A stretch of DNA of 64,000 nt from Methylobacterium sp. E-065 (GTDB taxonomy: Bacteria > Pseudomonadota > Alphaproteobacteria > Rhizobiales > Beijerinckiaceae): contig NZ_JAKSYD010000114.1 in NCBI RefSeq assembly GCF_022829605.1, positions 62,001 to 126,000 on the forward strand. Reading direction: 5' to 3'. A model generated the notes under the pieces. It saw only the letters and a program-made list of their open reading frames with translations. It did no database searches and was not told the DNA's origin. This document shows positions 7,992-15,967 of the stretch, in pieces. Position 1 is the stretch's first letter. Every line of letters starts with the position of its first letter. The position numbers and the translations under genes were made by a program.

Positions 7992-9896
7992 CTACTCAAG
8001 ATTTTCGAGTCTAGCCTTCAAGGCTCCAACAAGCGTTTTCGCCTTACTATCGAAACCAGACCCTAGAGATTCAACGCGATCGCTTGCGAGTCTTTCTTGA
8101 AAAAATCGTCGGATCTGATTTTTTGTTGGAGGAGTCTGAATTTGCAATTCATTCTGAATTACCTGTTTTCCTGCAGCATCAAGAAGATTCTCAATTTCCT
8201 TGGCAGCGGGAAGTAGCTCGCCCAACATCACCAGTGTCTCACCACTCAAACTGAATGCCTCTTGGTAACGTTTTTTCTCTTCCTCCCCCTGTTTATCGCT
8301 ATCCAGAACAAAGAGAAATTGTAAATTCCATCCTTTGCTCAACGCGATCATACTATCGAATGTACCAGCTCCCAGGCCTGGTATTAGCGGCAGATCGTTA
8401 AAGCCGAATAGTCGCGTAATATATCTAATGACATAGTAGTCTGATTTACCTTCCAAGACGATAGATTTTCTATCCCAATCAAATTTTGATGGAATTACTT
8501 GCAGTCTATCCAAAACAGGCTGAAAATAATCGGTTTGACCTGGAAATTGATTAACGAACGATCTGTATGGCGTGACTTTGATATCTAAGGACTCATCCGG
8601 CAATATAGCGTTATCGATAACTGATTTATTCCCAGGAGCATCTGATCTATTGGTGACAATAAAAGTCTGCTCAAGCCATTTTGGCTCAATCATATAGTGA
8701 CTATGGGTGGTGTACGCCAAAACGTTCCCATTTTTCGCGATACCTGGAAAACAGTCGATCAACTTCTGCTGAGCTGCGGCATGGAGATTAGATGCAGGCT
8801 CGTCGAATAGGAACAGCACAGGCCGGGATGAAGATTCTGTGGTGCGGAATTGAGTAAATAGCATAAATGAGAAAAACCATCTGAAACCCAACGATCGATC
8901 ATTTACATTAAATCGTCTGGTGCCGTCCTTTATCTTGAAAGTGACAGAAATATCGTGCTCATTCCTGGGAGACGTAACTAGTTCGCCCCTGCCATCTATG
9001 ATCTTACCTTCTGCGGTATCATAAGTGACAACTACTTCTTTGTTGCCGATAGCCTCCCGAAAAATCTCGTTCCATCTACCAAATACAACATTAGTTACAA
9101 TTGCACTTACTCGATCCATAACTTGCTGGATCTTGTCCGGTTCATCGCGCTGAAAAAACTTTGTCAGGAAGGCAGACCAAGGTAACTTCAACTCATCATG
9201 TCTAATTCGACGAATAATGTCTTTTTGGATCGTCAATCCCCGGCCATCAAAGCTCAAAATATCTTGAAAGACTTTGCGATAAAACCGATCAAGCCGCTCG
9301 CCGCAGTTAGTTAGATAGATTCTCTCCGGAAAATCGAAAACGAACGTCGGAAAATATGCGATATCGGGAGTTAGATTATAAATTACTTGACGAACGGTAG
9401 TTGTCTCTTTCTCATCTGGATCGCGCCATTTCCTTTGGCTGCCCGTCTTTACCTTGAATCGCTCCTCTAGCACAAATTCGTCAGAAACAAAGTCGCCGTC
9501 TTTATATATTTGAAATTGACGAAAATTGACAAAACCGTTAATGCTAGTAGGATCTATTATTATATTGTGCTCAGATTTAAGTATTTTTACGATCTTATCC
9601 CTGTCTACATCCTCAACAGCTAGTGTCGCAATGATTGCACACTCGCCCGTGAAGCTCGAAATCAAGTGTCTAGGGACGCGCTCCTTAAATGGAACGCCTT
9701 CGCCATTAACTCCGCCAAGAAGCTCACCTGTAACTGTGTCAGGTGAGAACGAATGAATAGCCTCTAGAATTGTTGTTTTGCCGCTTTCATTGAGGCCAAC
9801 GAATGCAAAGACGGATGCTCCCCCGTCGGTCTTCAGATTAACAGTCGCGTCTTTAATACCTTTAAAATTTTTAATTTCGAATTTGACGTAACGCAA
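7992..9896 (-). CDS. OLD-family ATPase with TOPRIM nuclease domain
   Basis: 634 residues. The N-terminal ABC-type ATPase has Walker A GLNESGKTT (34-42), a signature-like RSLGFRWF (334-341), Walker B LFLFDEP (361-367) and an H-loop THSH (397-400). The C-terminal TOPRIM domain has E482 in LEGKSD and the D-x-D pair D532/D534 in LDSDKQG, so both active sites look intact. Known OLD nucleases (P2 Old and relatives) cleave DNA and exclude other phages. No UvrD-like partner (Gabija type) is adjacent, so it fits class 1 stand-alone OLD. It is strikingly AT-rich against its neighbours, a sign of recent transfer. Confidence 0.85.
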   Translation of the reverse strand: MRYVKFEIKNFKGIKDATVNLKTDGGASVFAFVGLNESGKTTILEAIHSFSPDTVTGELLGGVNGEGVPFKERVPRHLISSFTGECAIIATLAVEDVDRDKIVKILKSEHNIIIDPTSINGFVNFRQFQIYKDGDFVSDEFVLEERFKVKTGSQRKWRDPDEKETTTVRQVIYNLTPDIAYFPTFVFDFPERIYLTNCGERLDRFYRKVFQDILSFDGRGLTIQKDIIRRIRHDELKLPWSAFLTKFFQRDEPDKIQQVMDRVSAIVTNVVFGRWNEIFREAIGNKEVVVTYDTAEGKIIDGRGELVTSPRNEHDISVTFKIKDGTRRFNVNDRSLGFRWFFSFMLFTQFRTTESSSRPVLFLFDEPASNLHAAAQQKLIDCFPGIAKNGNVLAYTTHSHYMIEPKWLEQTFIVTNRSDAPGNKSVIDNAILPDESLDIKVTPYRSFVNQFPGQTDYFQPVLDRLQVIPSKFDWDRKSIVLEGKSDYYVIRYITRLFGFNDLPLIPGLGAGTFDSMIALSKGWNLQFLFVLDSDKQGEEEKKRYQEAFSLSGETLVMLGELLPAAKEIENLLDAAGKQVIQNELQIQTPPTKNQIRRFFQERLASDRVESLGSGFDSKAKTLVGALKARLENLE

Positions 9897-10168
9897 TCTA
9901 AACCCCCGACAGACGAGCTGAATTCAGCAGCTGAAGCAATCCGGCCAATGGGTGCTGACGCTATAAATGCTTCTGACCAGCGGCGAATCGCAACTTGCTT
10001 CGCACAACCTTGCATACCTTGAGGTAGTGCGCGACTCAGAAGTTGCAGGACGGAGCGGATTTTACAGGTTCGAGCCTGAAACGGAGCTGCTCGAACCTGC
10101 CGGCGCCCGGAGTTGCCCCAAATCAACCTTCCGCCCGCACCCGCGCATCGATCGTAAAAGTTGTCTCG
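9897..10168. other. Intergenic region upstream of the OLD-type gene
   Basis: About 270 bases with no supported gene. It must contain the promoter of the minus-strand OLD-type gene. AT content falls off away from that gene, marking the edge of the AT-rich insert near 9,960. Confidence 0.4.
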
Positions 10169-10499
10169 CTATGCAGCTGGCTCCTGCAGAGGCTTCCCCC
10201 TGTCGACGACGTAGACCGACAGGACCTTGATGGTCCTGTCGCCGACGACGGTGTAGCCCGAGTGAAGGGTGCCGCGCCGGATGATGCCGTGCTCCCCAGG
10301 GATGCGCTCTCGCGGCGGTCGACCGGGTTCCTGCACTGTGCCGCCCTCCAGCACTTAGAACGTCTCCTCGCCGTGGTGGCAGTGGCGCGGCGACGACGAG
10401 CCAGGAGGGAACTCCACCAACTGGGTGATGATCTCCAGGTGGTCGAGGCCGGTGACCGGCGATCGGCTGAGTTCGGTACGCTTCACCTCTGGCGGCATC
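10169..10499 (-). pseudogene. Cupin-domain protein, interrupted by an in-frame stop
   Basis: Reading from ATG at 10499, the frame gives a cupin protein with motif 1 as G-x5-H-x-H-x3-E-x6-G (GSSSPRHCHHGEETF then stop then VLEGG). The TAA replaces the residue, usually Tyr or Phe, between ETF and VLEGG. The frame then continues intact to TGA at 10169-10171 through GEHGIIRRGTLHSGYTVVGD and KVLSVYVVDRGKPLQEP. The codons before 10499 encode a signal-like ALAVGLLAAFW directly after the in-frame TAG of the EF-hand gene, so the original start is also lost or unclear. Confidence 0.7.
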
Positions 10500-10540
10500 G
10501 GGCATTCCCAGAACGCAGCGAGCAAGCCAACGGCCAGCGC

Positions 10541-10960
10541 CTACTTCAGCAGCTGCAGTAGGCTGCGGCCGGCCGGTTTCTTCAGCTCCTTGGCGTCGAG
10601 TGTGCCGTCCCCATCCGTATCGGCAGCCTTGAAGCGTTGCTCGACGAGGGCGTCGTATTCTTTCTTGTCCATCGTGCCGTCATGATCGCCGTCGGCAGTC
10701 CTCAGATCCTTCTTGCTTACCCGACCCTGCAGTTCCTTCGCCGTCAAGGAACTGTCCTTGTCCTTCTCCAACTTGTCGAAGGTCGCTTCACCGGCAGCTT
10801 GAGCTTCCTTCAGATCGATCGTCCCATCGTTGTCCGTATCAATTGCGCGGATCTCCTTGGACGCACTACTGCTTCGCGCCCATGCATCGGAAGCTGCCGA
10901 AAGCGGGACGGCGACGAGGGCGGCCATGACGAAGGCAGTAGTGGGCTGGATGCGGCGCAT
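10541..10960 (-). CDS. Secreted EF-hand calcium-binding protein
   Basis: 139 residues with a Sec signal peptide (about 1-28, ending AWA). At least three EF-hand loops are visible: DTDNDGTIDLKE, DGDHDGTMDKKE and DTDGDGTLDAKE, plus a shorter DKDSSLTAKE loop. It is probably a periplasmic calcium-binding protein of unknown partner. The broken cupin gene follows immediately on the same strand. Confidence 0.85.
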   Translation of the reverse strand: MRRIQPTTAFVMAALVAVPLSAASDAWARSSSASKEIRAIDTDNDGTIDLKEAQAAGEATFDKLEKDKDSSLTAKELQGRVSKKDLRTADGDHDGTMDKKEYDALVEQRFKAADTDGDGTLDAKELKKPAGRSLLQLLK

Positions 10961-11415
10961 GCTGAGCTCCGGCGAATTGAGTGCCAGTCGCAGAAGCGGC
11001 CTAATGGTCCGCGTGTTCCGGCCGGCCCAATCACGAGAGCATGAGCCTTCAAACGCAAAAACCCCGCCGCCTTGCCGGGCGCGGGGTTCGCGTCTACGTT
11101 TGCCTGTGGAGCGTCAGACCTCCCGAACCGGACCCTTGCAGGGGTTGGCGGTTCAGCCACAGAGCGGAAATCACAGCCTTGCAGGGCTTCGATCCCGCTG
11201 ATTGAACGTGCCGTACATAGCTGTGCGGCGCGACCGGTGAAACTATGCCGGGAGTCCGACCGCCATACAAGACCCTGAAAGGGGGAAAGCGGCCGGGCAC
11301 GTTCTCTGTGGCGTGTTCTGACACTCCCGGCGCCAGTGCCGCTCGCTGGCGTGGGTATGCCCAAATCTGAGCACACCCCCGGCCGTCAGAAGCCGGTCCC
11401 ACACAGAGACCGAAG
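10961..11415. other. Intergenic region with GC-rich hairpin
   Basis: 455 bases without a supported gene. It contains the hairpin at 11060-11088 and a loose inverted repeat (GAACGTGCC near 11203 and its complement near 11296). The promoters of the divergent EF-hand gene and the 11416 operon must lie here, but I see no convincing -35/-10 pair. Confidence 0.4.
11060..11088 (-). terminator. GC-rich hairpin, terminator-like
   Basis: AACCCCGC at 11060-11067 pairs with GCGGGGTT at 11081-11088. An A-run precedes it on the plus strand, so the U-tail is on the minus-strand transcript. No minus-strand gene lies just upstream, so its client is unclear. Confidence 0.45.
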
Positions 11416-11901
11416 ATGACCATCCACATCCCCGTACCGCCCTCCGTGGCGGCGGCGCACGAGCATCGGCTCGCGCACCTCGCACACCTGCGCACCCTCA
11501 TCGCCGACGAGATCAATGCCGGACTGGATCGGGTTCACCGCTACATCGCGGTCTTGGACGCTCTGGAGCCCGATCCGGACCTCGAAGCGGACTACCAAGT
11601 CTTCCGAGCGATCCAGGCCGGCAACGGCGTAGTGGGTGTCAGCTCGGACTTCGAGCCCTCGCTCTGTGCCGCCGAATGGCTCGACGGGATCGCCGCGCAC
11701 GTCCCGAGCGACAACAGCCTGCACTTCCTCGACCGGGAGCATGACGAGGCGGACGACGAGCTTATCCTCGGCAGTCCGGAGGTCGCTGGCATCATGAAGG
11801 CCTGCAGCTGGCGGCCGGAGTTTCCCGACCGCTCGACGACGCAAGTCGGGTGGGCCCGCGGGTCTACCGACGATCGCGAACTCGATGGAGAGGCGGCATG
11901 A
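11416..11901 (+). CDS. Hypothetical protein
   Basis: 161 residues, acidic, with a helical N-terminus (VAAAHEHRLAHLAHLRTLIADEINAGLDRVHRYIAVLDAL). No known domain is recognised. Its stop overlaps the next ATG (ATGA at 11898-11901), so it is the first gene of a three-gene coupled cluster. Clusters of this kind are common as phage or island cargo. Confidence 0.6.
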   Translation: MTIHIPVPPSVAAAHEHRLAHLAHLRTLIADEINAGLDRVHRYIAVLDALEPDPDLEADYQVFRAIQAGNGVVGVSSDFEPSLCAAEWLDGIAAHVPSDNSLHFLDREHDEADDELILGSPEVAGIMKACSWRPEFPDRSTTQVGWARGSTDDRELDGEAA

Positions 11902-12302
11902 GCGCTCCCGGATCCCGCCGCGGCTTCCTGCGCGGCCTCACCACCCTCCCGCTGATCGGCGGCGGCGTGGTACTCACCGGCGAGCCAACAGCGTCCGCCA
12001 CTCCGATCACTCCAGGTCTCCTCGCCACCTACTCGGCGTGGCTGGCCTACGAGCGTACGCTCCTACATCACGCCTCGCTGGAGAGCCGCAGCGAGTTCAT
12101 CCCAGCGATGAACCCAGCGCTCTCGTTCCACTTTCCGCGTCGAGGCGAGCTGTTTGCCGATGACGCGTGCATGGTGAGCGGGCGCCGGGCACAGGAGCGT
12201 GCGGCGATCGTTCTGGCGGCGGCAGGCTGCACCCTGACTTCGCCGGATGCGGAGGAGCAGTGGCGCGATATCTTCCGGCCGGCACCGGGGGGCACGTTGT
12301 GA
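11898..12302 (+). CDS. Hypothetical protein with Tat-like signal
   Basis: 134 residues from ATG 11898; the open frame extends upstream, but this start gives the ATGA overlap. The N-terminus SRRGFLRGLTTLPLIGGGVVLTG has a twin-arginine pattern followed by a hydrophobic stretch, so export by the Tat system is likely. The mature part has no recognised domain. It overlaps the next gene by 4 bases (GTGA at 12299-12302). Confidence 0.6.
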   Translation: MSAPGSRRGFLRGLTTLPLIGGGVVLTGEPTASATPITPGLLATYSAWLAYERTLLHHASLESRSEFIPAMNPALSFHFPRRGELFADDACMVSGRRAQERAAIVLAAAGCTLTSPDAEEQWRDIFRPAPGGTL

Positions 12303-12532
12303 GCCTACCGCCAAAGCTCTCGCCCGCCGCGATCATGCAGGAGAAGCACCGGGCGATCATCCGAAACCCGTTCGCCCTCCTGCTCCACACCTGGCGGCTA
12401 CGGCGGGTACGCTGGGCCTTCAGCACGCTCAACCGGCGGCTGGCCGCGTACGAGGCCGCCTACGGCCTCGACGCGGTCCGGCTGACCGATGAGGACCTGC
12501 GGACTGCCGGCCTCATCCGAAAGGCTTATTGA
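12299..12532 (+). CDS. Small hypothetical protein
   Basis: 77 residues from a GTG that overlaps the upstream stop. It is basic and helical, and the centre (LLLHTWRLRRVRWAFSTLNRRLAAYEAAYGLDAV) is amphipathic. It ends the three-gene cluster and is followed 9 bases later by a hairpin terminator. Confidence 0.55.
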   Translation: MSLPPKLSPAAIMQEKHRAIIRNPFALLLHTWRLRRVRWAFSTLNRRLAAYEAAYGLDAVRLTDEDLRTAGLIRKAY

Positions 12533-12540
12533 ACGAAAGA

Positions 12541-12567
12541 GCCCCGGCCGCCTTAGCGGTCCGGGGC
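12541..12567 (+). terminator. Rho-independent-like terminator
   Basis: GCCCCGG at 12541-12547 pairs with CCGGGGC at 12561-12567, extended by CCG/CGG with a bulge around a CCTTAG loop. It lies directly after the three-gene cluster. The U-tract is poor. Confidence 0.55.
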
Positions 12568-12679
12568 CCTACTGCAGCCAGAGCGTGCGGAAGCAGGCCT
12601 TTCGACGACTGTCATCAAAGTGACGGAACCCTAGGCGAGATATGGAGTAGGAAAGAGGTGACAGCGCGGATGCTTGGCA

Positions 12680-13210
12680 ATGGATCCGATCGACACGTCT
12701 GGTTTGGTGGATGATACTATGACCGCGAAGAATGACGTGGCCAAGGATCAGTGGGCCAACGTAATCAGGGTCCAAATTCACTTCAACGAACTAATTCAAC
12801 GTGTACGACAGTTAACATCTACGCTAACAATTGCTGCCTTTGGTTCGGCTGCCGCATTTTTCGGATCACATCCCCACACCGCCATAAACGTTGATACGCA
12901 TGTCAAATTTAGCATGCACGTATCGACCCTTTTGATTATTGCTGGCTTTATGTTTTTGTTCGTCGGTTATCTGACGGACCGTCAATATTATTTTAAGCTG
13001 CTGCTCGCAAGTGTGCAAGTCGGAATGGATCTTGAAAAAGATCATCAACTTCCGGCTCAACTTACAACAAAATTGTCCGCAGCGGTCTCACCGCGAGTAG
13101 CAAAATTTACTGTCACTCTATTCTACATTTCTGCTTTGCTTGTGGGAATTGCGCTAATCTGGCTCGTCAACTTTGCTACAATATCTAACCTCGACGTTCC
13201 CCATCAATAG
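12680..13210 (+). CDS. AT-rich three-helix membrane protein
   Basis: 176 residues from ATG 12680 (ATG 12719 is also possible). There are three predicted membrane helices: about 45-62 (TIAAFGSAAAFFGS), 80-103 (STLLIIAGFMFLFVGYL) and 143-166 (VTLFYISALLVGIALIWLV). A charged helical N-terminus (WANVIRVQIHFNELIQRVRQL) precedes them, with a soluble loop between helices 2 and 3. No family is recognised. Base composition is clearly more AT-rich than flanking genes, like the OLD-type gene at 8-10 kb. A role in phage exclusion is conceivable from context only. Confidence 0.65.
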   Translation: MDPIDTSGLVDDTMTAKNDVAKDQWANVIRVQIHFNELIQRVRQLTSTLTIAAFGSAAAFFGSHPHTAINVDTHVKFSMHVSTLLIIAGFMFLFVGYLTDRQYYFKLLLASVQVGMDLEKDHQLPAQLTTKLSAAVSPRVAKFTVTLFYISALLVGIALIWLVNFATISNLDVPHQ

Positions 13211-13261
13211 CTTGAGGTCGGACCAGTCGATACGGTATCATCCACCGCTCCCCGTACGCTA

Positions 13262-13645
13262 CTATCCCGTCGAAAGCTGCGCATCGAGCGCCCAGCGGAT
13301 CACGTCCGGATCGGCTGCCTCTGCGTCGCGCAGCTGCCGGACCACGTTTGATACGGCCTCACGTACGGCCGCCTTGGTGGGCTCCTTGCCCGCGGCCAGT
13401 TGCTGATCGAGCGTACGGCGCACGATGCCCGGCGACACCGCCTCGGCGTTTCGGATCTGGCGCGCCTCAGCGACTTGTTGCCGTGTCAGACCAAGATCTG
13501 CGACCCTCGCCGGAGCATTGTCCGAGGCTTGGACAATGCTCGACTTCCGGTCACCGCCGGCCTTCTGTACTTCGCCCCGTTCCTGGGCAGCATCGTACTC
13601 ATCCGCGAGCCGGCGCTTGGCTTGGCTTTTCGGCCGGTCAACCAG
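13262..13645 (-). pseudogene. Phage-type protein reading frame lacking a normal start
   Basis: This minus-strand frame encodes about 127 residues (DRPKSQAKRRLADEYDAAQERGEV, then VADLGLTRQQVAEARQIRNAEAV..PGIVRRTLDQQL..KEPTKAAVREAVSNVVRQL), a composition and repeat style familiar from alphaproteobacterial prophages. The frame begins after TAG at 13649-13651, and the only near-start codon before the conserved sequence is CTG at 13645; the next GTG is far inside. It overlaps the stop of the upstream gene. It may use a non-standard start, be translated by coupling, or be broken. Confidence 0.45.
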
Positions 13646-13916
13646 CCTCTAGCGCTGCAGCCGCATATCGGGCCCGTGCAGCGGCATCAGGGGAAAGCCC
13701 AGTCCGCTCACACCAAGTAGCGAAGGCCTCCGGCTCGATCGGGACACGCACAACCTCGACGCCGCTGCGCTGCACCTCGCGTTCCATCTGCTCGGTAGCG
13801 ATGCACCAGGTTTCATAGCTAGACGGCAGCTTAGCGCCATCTGCGAGACCCGCGCGAAGCACCTCATAGTGCTCAAGCGCATACCAGGGCAGGCCGACGC
13901 GGCGGGGGCGGTCCAC
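13638..13916 (-). CDS. Small phage-type hypothetical protein
   Basis: 92 residues from a GTG at 13916 with AGGAG 8 bases upstream, a much better start than the upstream in-frame ATGs. The sequence (VDRPRRVGLPWYALEHYEVLRAGLADGAKLPSSYETW, then EREVQRSGVEVVRVPIEPEAFATWCERTGLSPDAAARARYAA) resembles small proteins found next to prophage regulators in Hyphomicrobiales. It is transcribed divergently from the XRE repressor and leads into the next minus-strand frame. Confidence 0.6.
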   Translation of the reverse strand: MDRPRRVGLPWYALEHYEVLRAGLADGAKLPSSYETWCIATEQMEREVQRSGVEVVRVPIEPEAFATWCERTGLSPDAAARARYAAAALEAG

Positions 13917-14070
13917 GTAATGATCTCCTGAGAGGGCAGCACCGCCGTCAACTGCCAGAAGCGTTCCATGGTTCGGAAAAATCCGGCAACAAGTTCGGCC
14001 ATCCTGGTAAATCGAATCCTCGCGTCGCGCCGGTGCCCATGTCACAACGGTGAAGAACGAGGAAACGCCA
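13917..14070. promoter_or_regulatory. Divergent promoter/operator region of the repressor
   Basis: 150 bases between two divergent starts. GTTCGG occurs twice within about 25 bases (near 13973 and 13996), which might be part of an operator. No clear palindrome or promoter was found. Confidence 0.3.
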
Positions 14071-14424
14071 ATGACAGAGCCCATAGAGGCGCTGCGTAAA
14101 TGCCACGGCATCCAGTCAATGGTCTCGCGCGAGGCCATTGGATCACGCCTGCGGCTCACGCGCGAAGCGCTAGGCTTCAGAATAACCGCCTTCGCCAAAG
14201 TGTGTGGATTGAGCAGAACCCGATATCAAAACTTCGAAGCAGGTCGTAACCTAATAAAACCGGAACAGGCTGCGAAACTGTTCGAGGCATTCGCCGACGA
14301 TGGCCTAGATTTTAACTGGCTATATTCTGGCGACACAAGCGGGATATCGCCCCGCATAGCCAGGGCGATCAAGGCGCGAGCTGAGCAACTGGCTCAGAGC
14401 AAGGCTGGCGTCGTGAACGAGTAG
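14071..14424 (+). CDS. XRE-family transcriptional regulator (phage repressor-like)
   Basis: 117 residues from ATG 14071 with GAGGA upstream; GTG 14050 is an alternative. A helix-turn-helix occupies about residues 25-80 (IGSRLRLTREALGFRITAFAKVCGLSRTRYQNFEAGRNLIKPEQAAKLFEAF). The divergent arrangement with the small phage gene at 13916 suggests a repressor controlling a shared intergenic operator. Its 3' end overlaps the end of the convergent outer membrane gene by about 31 bases. Confidence 0.8.
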   Translation: MTEPIEALRKCHGIQSMVSREAIGSRLRLTREALGFRITAFAKVCGLSRTRYQNFEAGRNLIKPEQAAKLFEAFADDGLDFNWLYSGDTSGISPRIARAIKARAEQLAQSKAGVVNE

Positions 14425-15266
14425 TCGATCTTGATGCCGAAGAGGAACTGATCCGGGCTGCCGAACGGACGACGGACCAGCGGGCTGTCCCCGGACGCGC
14501 CTAGGATGCGGGTGTAGCCGGCATAGGCCGTATAGGCCCAGGTCTCGTTCGGCGTGTAGGTTACGGCACCGAGCACGCCCGCCGAATAGAAGCTGCGCGG
14601 ATCGTACACGGTTACCCGTCCGTTGATCGCCGCCTCGGTGGGCGACACGCCAAAGTATTTTCGAGCGAAGCTGGCATCACCGATGTTGAAGCGCGGCCCG
14701 ATCGAGAACAGGAGCTTATCCGTCGGGATCAGGTAATCGGCCGCCACCGAGCCGACTGTGCCGTGATGGCCGTAGACGCCCTGCCGAGCCTCGACGCGCG
14801 TTCGGATAAAGGAGACTGGGTAGAACTCCGCGAACACACCGGGCTCGAGCGCAAAGCGTGCATCGCGAATGCCGAGCAGGTGTGCCCGGTCATCGCCGTA
14901 GTAGCGGCCCGGTACGACCCGGACAGTCGGGCCGATCCGGAACATTGGATCATCGTAGAGGGACAAGCTGAAGCCGTCATCGGGTGCCGAGAACCGCCGC
15001 GGCTCGCCGACCCGGCGGATGTCGATCGAGGGGTAGCCTACCGCCGTGTAGTCGCTCGACCCGGGATACCGCGGCACGACCTGAAGCGAGCCACTGAGCG
15101 TCACGATCCAAGTGCTAGGATCGACCTGAGCGAAAGTTGGTATCGGGCGGGGCATCACCGCGCCGAGATCCGCAGCACTTGCCGCCGCGGTGCCGTAGGC
15201 AGCGAGAAGTGCGCCAGCGCCGAAGACAGCGCGGAAACGCGAGAGGCACTGGAGCGGTGAAATCAT
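14394..15266 (-). CDS. MipA/OmpV-like outer membrane protein
   Basis: 290 residues from ATG 15266 (GTG at 15272 is also in frame). A signal peptide is clear (about 1-33, ending ASAADL). The remainder alternates beta strands (STWIVTLSGSLQVVPRYPGS, FRIGPTVRVVPGRYYGDD, LFSIGPRFNIGDASFARKYFGVSPTEA, WAYTAYAGYTRILGASGDSPLV) in the pattern of the MipA/OmpV family of 10-12-stranded barrels. A cellular gene rather than a phage gene, carried inside the island. Exact function unknown. Confidence 0.8.
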   Translation of the reverse strand: MISPLQCLSRFRAVFGAGALLAAYGTAAASAADLGAVMPRPIPTFAQVDPSTWIVTLSGSLQVVPRYPGSSDYTAVGYPSIDIRRVGEPRRFSAPDDGFSLSLYDDPMFRIGPTVRVVPGRYYGDDRAHLLGIRDARFALEPGVFAEFYPVSFIRTRVEARQGVYGHHGTVGSVAADYLIPTDKLLFSIGPRFNIGDASFARKYFGVSPTEAAINGRVTVYDPRSFYSAGVLGAVTYTPNETWAYTAYAGYTRILGASGDSPLVRRPFGSPDQFLFGIKIDYSFTTPALL

Positions 15267-15479
15267 GGCCACGCTTTATGCTGCAGTTTCATCCCGGCCG
15301 CATTGGGTAAGGGCTCGTTCTCCCTCGGAGGATTGCGCAATCGAGCTGCCCGTGATGATTCCGCAACGTTTCACGCGACGCGAGCGAGCGTCTGACAATA
15401 AGCAAGCGAGCCACACTTCGGCCAACCGGCGGGACTTTCGTTCGGCTTGCCGGGGGGCTGTATTCGATGAGGATCGAGC

Positions 15480-15656
15480 ATGTCGCCTTGGTTGGCTGCC
15501 GTCCTGAGCTTAGAGACTGCGCTTTGCTCCGCGATCCTCGCGGAGGCTGCCCACGATCGCCAGGAGGAACGCACACCCGCGGTCGGGATCGCCCGTGTGT
15601 CCGCGTGGCTCCTGCTAGCTGCGACCGGCTTCCTCATTTGGTCGAAAGCGTTCTGA
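15480..15656 (+). CDS. Small membrane protein (58 aa)
   Basis: ATG at 15480 preceded by GAGGA. The protein MSPWLAAVLSLETALCSAILAEAAHDRQEERTP..RVSAWLLLAATGFLIWSKAF has an N-terminal and a C-terminal hydrophobic segment separated by a charged loop, giving two possible membrane helices. It lies between the outer membrane protein gene and tRNA-Pro. Confidence 0.55.
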   Translation: MSPWLAAVLSLETALCSAILAEAAHDRQEERTPAVGIARVSAWLLLAATGFLIWSKAF

Positions 15657-15745
15657 TCGCAGCGCTCAACGATTGCGACCGACGAGCGTGCTGCCGCGGC
15701 TGAACGCCCGATGGTGGGCCGCGAGGCGATCACCACCTGCCGTCG

Positions 15746-15823
15746 ATGGATACGATCGCGTTCGCCCTGATGGCCGCCGCTCTCACGTTCTCGGGCATCA
15801 TCGTGCTTTTGGGATGCCGATGA
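15746..15823 (+). CDS. Possible membrane micropeptide (25 aa)
   Basis: ATG 15746 to TGA 15823 encodes a single hydrophobic helix (MDTIAFALMAAALTFSGIIVLLG). There is no strong ribosome binding site, so it could be chance, but the hydrophobicity pattern is clean. Confidence 0.3.
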   Translation: MDTIAFALMAAALTFSGIIVLLGCR

Positions 15824-15917
15824 GCTGACCCTGGGGTGCAGCCGGGGTTCAGAGCCCCGTCAATCCCCAGTGAAAATTCTGCACCCCAGATGAACCCCAA
15901 GAACCAGAAATGCGAAA

Positions 15918-15937
15918 GGCGGCCTTACAGCCGCCCC
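15918..15937 (+). terminator. Hairpin next to island end
   Basis: GGCGGC and GCCGCC pair around a short CTTACA loop, followed by CCGC. It is terminator-like without a U-tract, 30 bases before the tRNA-Pro 3' end. Confidence 0.3.
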
Positions 15938-15967
15938 GCATAACTTACTGCAGATGAAGGGGTATTT

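Noticed and set aside
13649..14002. Alternative minus-strand frame starting MAELVAGFFRTMERFWQL
   Set aside because: Its first 30 residues look protein-like, but the remainder overlaps the better supported 92-residue gene in another frame and turns into Arg/Ser-rich shadow sequence.
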